In this document: positions 13,878 through 16,005 of the stretch, piece by piece
Numbering within the stretch: the stretch's first letter is position 1
How the letters are laid out: each line of letters begins with the position of its first letter
From: Chloroflexia bacterium
GTDB taxonomy: Bacteria > Chloroflexota > Chloroflexia > Thermobaculales > Thermobaculaceae
DNA length: 16,005 nucleotides
Reading direction: 5' to 3'
NCBI GenBank assembly: GCA_013695265.1
Contig: JACDAU010000549.1
Location: 1-16,005 of the forward strand
Position numbers and translations under genes: made by a program
Notes under the pieces: model-generated
Told to the model about the DNA's origin: nothing
The model's database searches: none
What the model saw: only the letters and a program-made list of their open reading frames with translations

Positions 13878-15456
13878 CCTCGACCAACCTTTCTATCCCT
13901 TCTGCTGGAGGCGCGGCTTCCATGGTGTCGATGAGAATGAGCACCGCCAGCGCGAGGAGGGGCAGCAGGAAGATAAACAGCCCGGTCATCGCGGAATCAG
14001 CGAACCGGAAGTAGCTCCGGCAATTCGAGCAGCTATACACCGCCATCGCCGTCAATGAGAGCACGGTGGTAACAAGCCATACATAGCGCCGCCGGCTAAT
14101 GGCGGCGAGCGAGACGAGCGTGGTCGCGTACCAGGGCCAAAAGTACGGTCCAATGAAGAAGATATACGCGAAAAGAAACCAGAACCATACCTCAACCAGG
14201 TCGCTGCGCTCCTTGATACGGCGAGCCAGACGCAGTCCCACCGCCAGGATGAGCAACACGCTCAGCACGCGGATCAACGCGTCCGCGAGGTCGCCAGCCC
14301 GGATCGGCGCGAGGTTCCACTGACCGGCGTTGGCCACCCACACCATTAGGTCGCGCAGTCCATTATACGCAACGGCGGGCAGCGAGTTCAGGTACCAGGC
14401 GCTCTGGGGAGGCAACGTATACATGCGTCGCCATCCCCCATCAGTCATGTACGGAATCCAGCTCACGAACCAGACCGAGAGAATGGCGACTCCGAGGACC
14501 ACAAGGCGGCGCGCCTTCTCGCGGACAGTGCCGGTGCCCTGGACCAGCGCAAAAACGTAGAGCGGCACGAAGAGCGCGGCCGTGAACTTGATCGAAATCG
14601 CAAGCCCAAGCAGGAGCGCGCCGACAACCGCCCGCCGATGGAAGTAGGCATATAGCGCCCCCAGCACGCCGAGTAACATCAGGGAATCGTTGTGCGCATT
14701 GCCCGCGAACTCCGTCAGGGGCAGCGGGTTCCAGCCGTATACGGCCATCGCGAGCGCACTGTGCTGTGGACTCGCCTTGTGCACGATGGCGCCGATGAGC
14801 ACGGCGTTGAGCAGGTGGGTGAGCGCTGCGGCAACCTTAAATGCGATCACGTGCGCGTACACCCCGCCCGGCACGAGCTTGTTGATCAGCGCGGACCAGG
14901 TGGTCCAGAGTGGTCCGTACGGACTAAGCAGATTGCGCCAGTCCACCCGACCGAGAAAGGGGTCGCTTGGCGACTTGGAGGGCAGGGTCACGTACGGATT
15001 GAGTCCATGCACCTCGACCATTCGCCCATAGAAGATGTACCCATAGACGTCGTTCGAGTACAGGTCCGGGTTGAGTATCGCGGGCACCGTGAGCAACGCC
15101 GTGAACAGCAAAACAATGCGGCTCAGACGCGCATGGTCGTTGTGACGGACACAATGCAACGCGTACACATACGAGGCGAAAAGCAGCAGCAGGGCGGCGG
15201 TGTACAGGATGATGCGCGCGAGAACACGCACGGGCAGCCCAAGCACCTCGGGACCGACCATGGGCATCCATCCCGGCAGTGGGACGACCCGCGCGAGCAT
15301 CAGCAATATCGTTGCAACAAAGAGCGCGATGCACGCTGGCTTAAGCCTCGGTTCCCGCATCGGCTGGCCAGACAGTAAGAAGCGCCCAAGCCCCGGCGAG
15401 AGCCGCTTCGTCGCCGGTCGTGCCGCTTCTACAATGTATGCCATCGACTGCGCCAT
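13870..15456 (-). CDS. GT-C polyprenol-phosphate-sugar glycosyltransferase (mannosyltransferase-like)
   Basis: 528 aa from the ATG at 15456; the ribosome site is weak and ATG 15444 is possible. A cytoplasmic N-terminus of about 40 residues precedes roughly a dozen hydrophobic segments. The first large loop carries NPDLYSNDVYGYIFYGRMVE (129-148) and GLNPYV. An Asp-rich loop of this kind binds the lipid-linked sugar in GT-C enzymes and resembles the alpha-1,6-mannosyltransferases MptA/MptB and the GT87 group. Later landmarks are SPYGPLWT, YGWNPLPLTEFAGNAHNDSL, GLAISIKFTALFVPLY-like segments and FFIGPYFWPWY. Such proteins transfer mannose or similar sugars from polyprenyl phosphate on the outer side of the membrane. 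It lies between two PAP2 paralogues, so its acceptor may be a lipid made or modified by them. Family firm, sugar and acceptor unknown. Confidence 0.85.
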   Translation of the reverse strand: MAQSMAYIVEAARPATKRLSPGLGRFLLSGQPMREPRLKPACIALFVATILLMLARVVPLPGWMPMVGPEVLGLPVRVLARIILYTAALLLLFASYVYALHCVRHNDHARLSRIVLLFTALLTVPAILNPDLYSNDVYGYIFYGRMVEVHGLNPYVTLPSKSPSDPFLGRVDWRNLLSPYGPLWTTWSALINKLVPGGVYAHVIAFKVAAALTHLLNAVLIGAIVHKASPQHSALAMAVYGWNPLPLTEFAGNAHNDSLMLLGVLGALYAYFHRRAVVGALLLGLAISIKFTAALFVPLYVFALVQGTGTVREKARRLVVLGVAILSVWFVSWIPYMTDGGWRRMYTLPPQSAWYLNSLPAVAYNGLRDLMVWVANAGQWNLAPIRAGDLADALIRVLSVLLILAVGLRLARRIKERSDLVEVWFWFLFAYIFFIGPYFWPWYATTLVSLAAISRRRYVWLVTTVLSLTAMAVYSCSNCRSYFRFADSAMTGLFIFLLPLLALAVLILIDTMEAAPPAEGIERLVEVG

Positions 15457-15546
15457 GTCGTACTTGTGCCTCGCCCTAGGTAACGCGTGCTGCTACAGTC
15501 CTGTTCGGCGACCCAGCCCTCGCTGCGGCGCTGTCCTCGCGGCGCG
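15457..15546 (-). other. Gap between the 5' PAP2 gene and the glycosyltransferase
   Basis: Ninety bases with no gene, the widest gap in the five-gene minus-strand unit. A strand-specific promoter could fit here, but I see no good hexamers. GGGCGAGG about 15 bases before the ATG at 15456 is a distant, weak ribosome site. Confidence 0.35.
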
Positions 15547-16005
15547 TCAGACGGCGATACCGGATGACGGGCGGTCCACCGCGCCCCTTCCTGCGCCGCG
15601 CCGCCGTTGTAGCCAGCCCAATGCCTCCAAGCCAAGCAGAGTGGCGAGCGCATAAACGATACCCGCAATTATATCGACAACGTAGTGGTCGCCCAGGTAC
15701 ACGATGCTGAACCACAGACAGAAACAGTATAGCAAGGCCAGGGGTGCGACTCGTCGCCAGTAGTGCAGGGAGAAGATGAAGATCAGCGTCGGATACGCAG
15801 CATGGAGGCTTGGCATCGCGGCGACGACATTCGGATTGCCATAGCGCATGACGTACGAAACGTTCGGTCCATACAACCAGCCGCTGAACACCTCCTCGCG
15901 AATCGAGTAGATCGTTTCCGGGATCGTGCCGTAGTATTGGTCAGCGAGCCACGGCGGCACCGCAGGGTACAGCACGTAGGTAATGAAGGCGGCAAAGGAG
16001 AGCAC
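15547..16005 (-). CDS. PAP2 superfamily membrane protein, N-terminus cut by window edge
   Basis: The last 153 codons of a gene that enters from the right edge; the first visible codon, GTG, is internal. It aligns from TYVLYPAVPPW onward with residues from about 175 of the PAP2 protein at 12909-13877, so some 170 residues are missing. Catalytic motifs are intact: AAMPSLHAAYP and GDHYVVDIIAG (His and Asp as in its paralogue). FIFSLHYWRRVAPLALLYC and FCLWFSIVYLG match the paralogue closely. The C-terminal tail (RRRGAGRGAVDRPSSGIAV) differs. The DNA has diverged at most third positions, so the duplication is not recent. Role as for the other copy: an Aur1-like head-group transferase or lipid phosphatase. 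Confidence 0.87.
   Translation of the reverse strand: MLSFAAFITYVLYPAVPPWLADQYYGTIPETIYSIREEVFSGWLYGPNVSYVMRYGNPNVVAAMPSLHAAYPTLIFIFSLHYWRRVAPLALLYCFCLWFSIVYLGDHYVVDIIAGIVYALATLLGLEALGWLQRRRGAGRGAVDRPSSGIAV

Overview
The window is GC-rich, densely coded bacterial DNA with no rRNA, tRNA, CRISPR array or transposase gene visible. The gene mix is a SpoIID-domain surface protein with bacterial Fn3-like and C-terminal beta-sandwich modules, a Prx-type BCP, LarB, an Aur1-like PAP2 pair around a GT-C mannosyltransferase, and sugar-catabolic genes. Together with TTG starts carrying strong Shine-Dalgarno sites, this resembles Chloroflexota (Thermomicrobia-like) or a related high-GC terrestrial lineage. 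That is an inference from gene style, not a marker-gene assignment.

Layout. 1-1012 (+): the tail of a possible upstream gene, then a lipoprotein with a transthyretin/carboxypeptidase-regulatory-like domain, followed by a second copy of that domain in another reading frame. 1213-2233: doxX (+), bracketed by two same-orientation copies of a palindromic intergenic repeat. 2283-5855 (-): xylulokinase (xylB), and upstream of it a secreted SpoIID-domain protein whose frame is split by one in-frame TAG. 5856-6281: divergent intergenic region with an A5G9 homopolymer and -10-like motifs. 6282-9129 (+): 3-hydroxyacyl-CoA dehydrogenase, a ThuA-like protein and a Gfo/Idh/MocA oxidoreductase. 9168-11429 (-): GH95-type alpha-L-fucosidase, convergent with the oxidoreductase. 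11732-16005 (-): a tightly packed transcription unit reading PAP2 (cut by the window edge), GT-C mannosyltransferase-like protein, second PAP2, larB, bcp.

How the genes may fit together. The middle of the window looks like a carbohydrate-use neighbourhood: GH95 would release deoxysugar or galactose residues, the ThuA/oxidoreductase pair resembles the ThuA/ThuB keto-sugar pair of rhizobia, and xylulokinase feeds pentulose phosphate into central metabolism. The right end looks like a membrane glycolipid or head-group module, with two paralogous Aur1/IPC-synthase-like PAP2 proteins flanking a polyprenol-sugar-dependent glycosyltransferase. Two genes are broken, one by an apparent one-base frameshift near 690-720 and one by a nonsense codon at 4680-4682. 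Both encode surface proteins with related regulatory-like beta-sandwich domains, and they are the best targets for raw-read checking. Known families explain nearly everything here; the PAP2-GT-PAP2 arrangement is the strongest candidate for an uncharacterised pathway.
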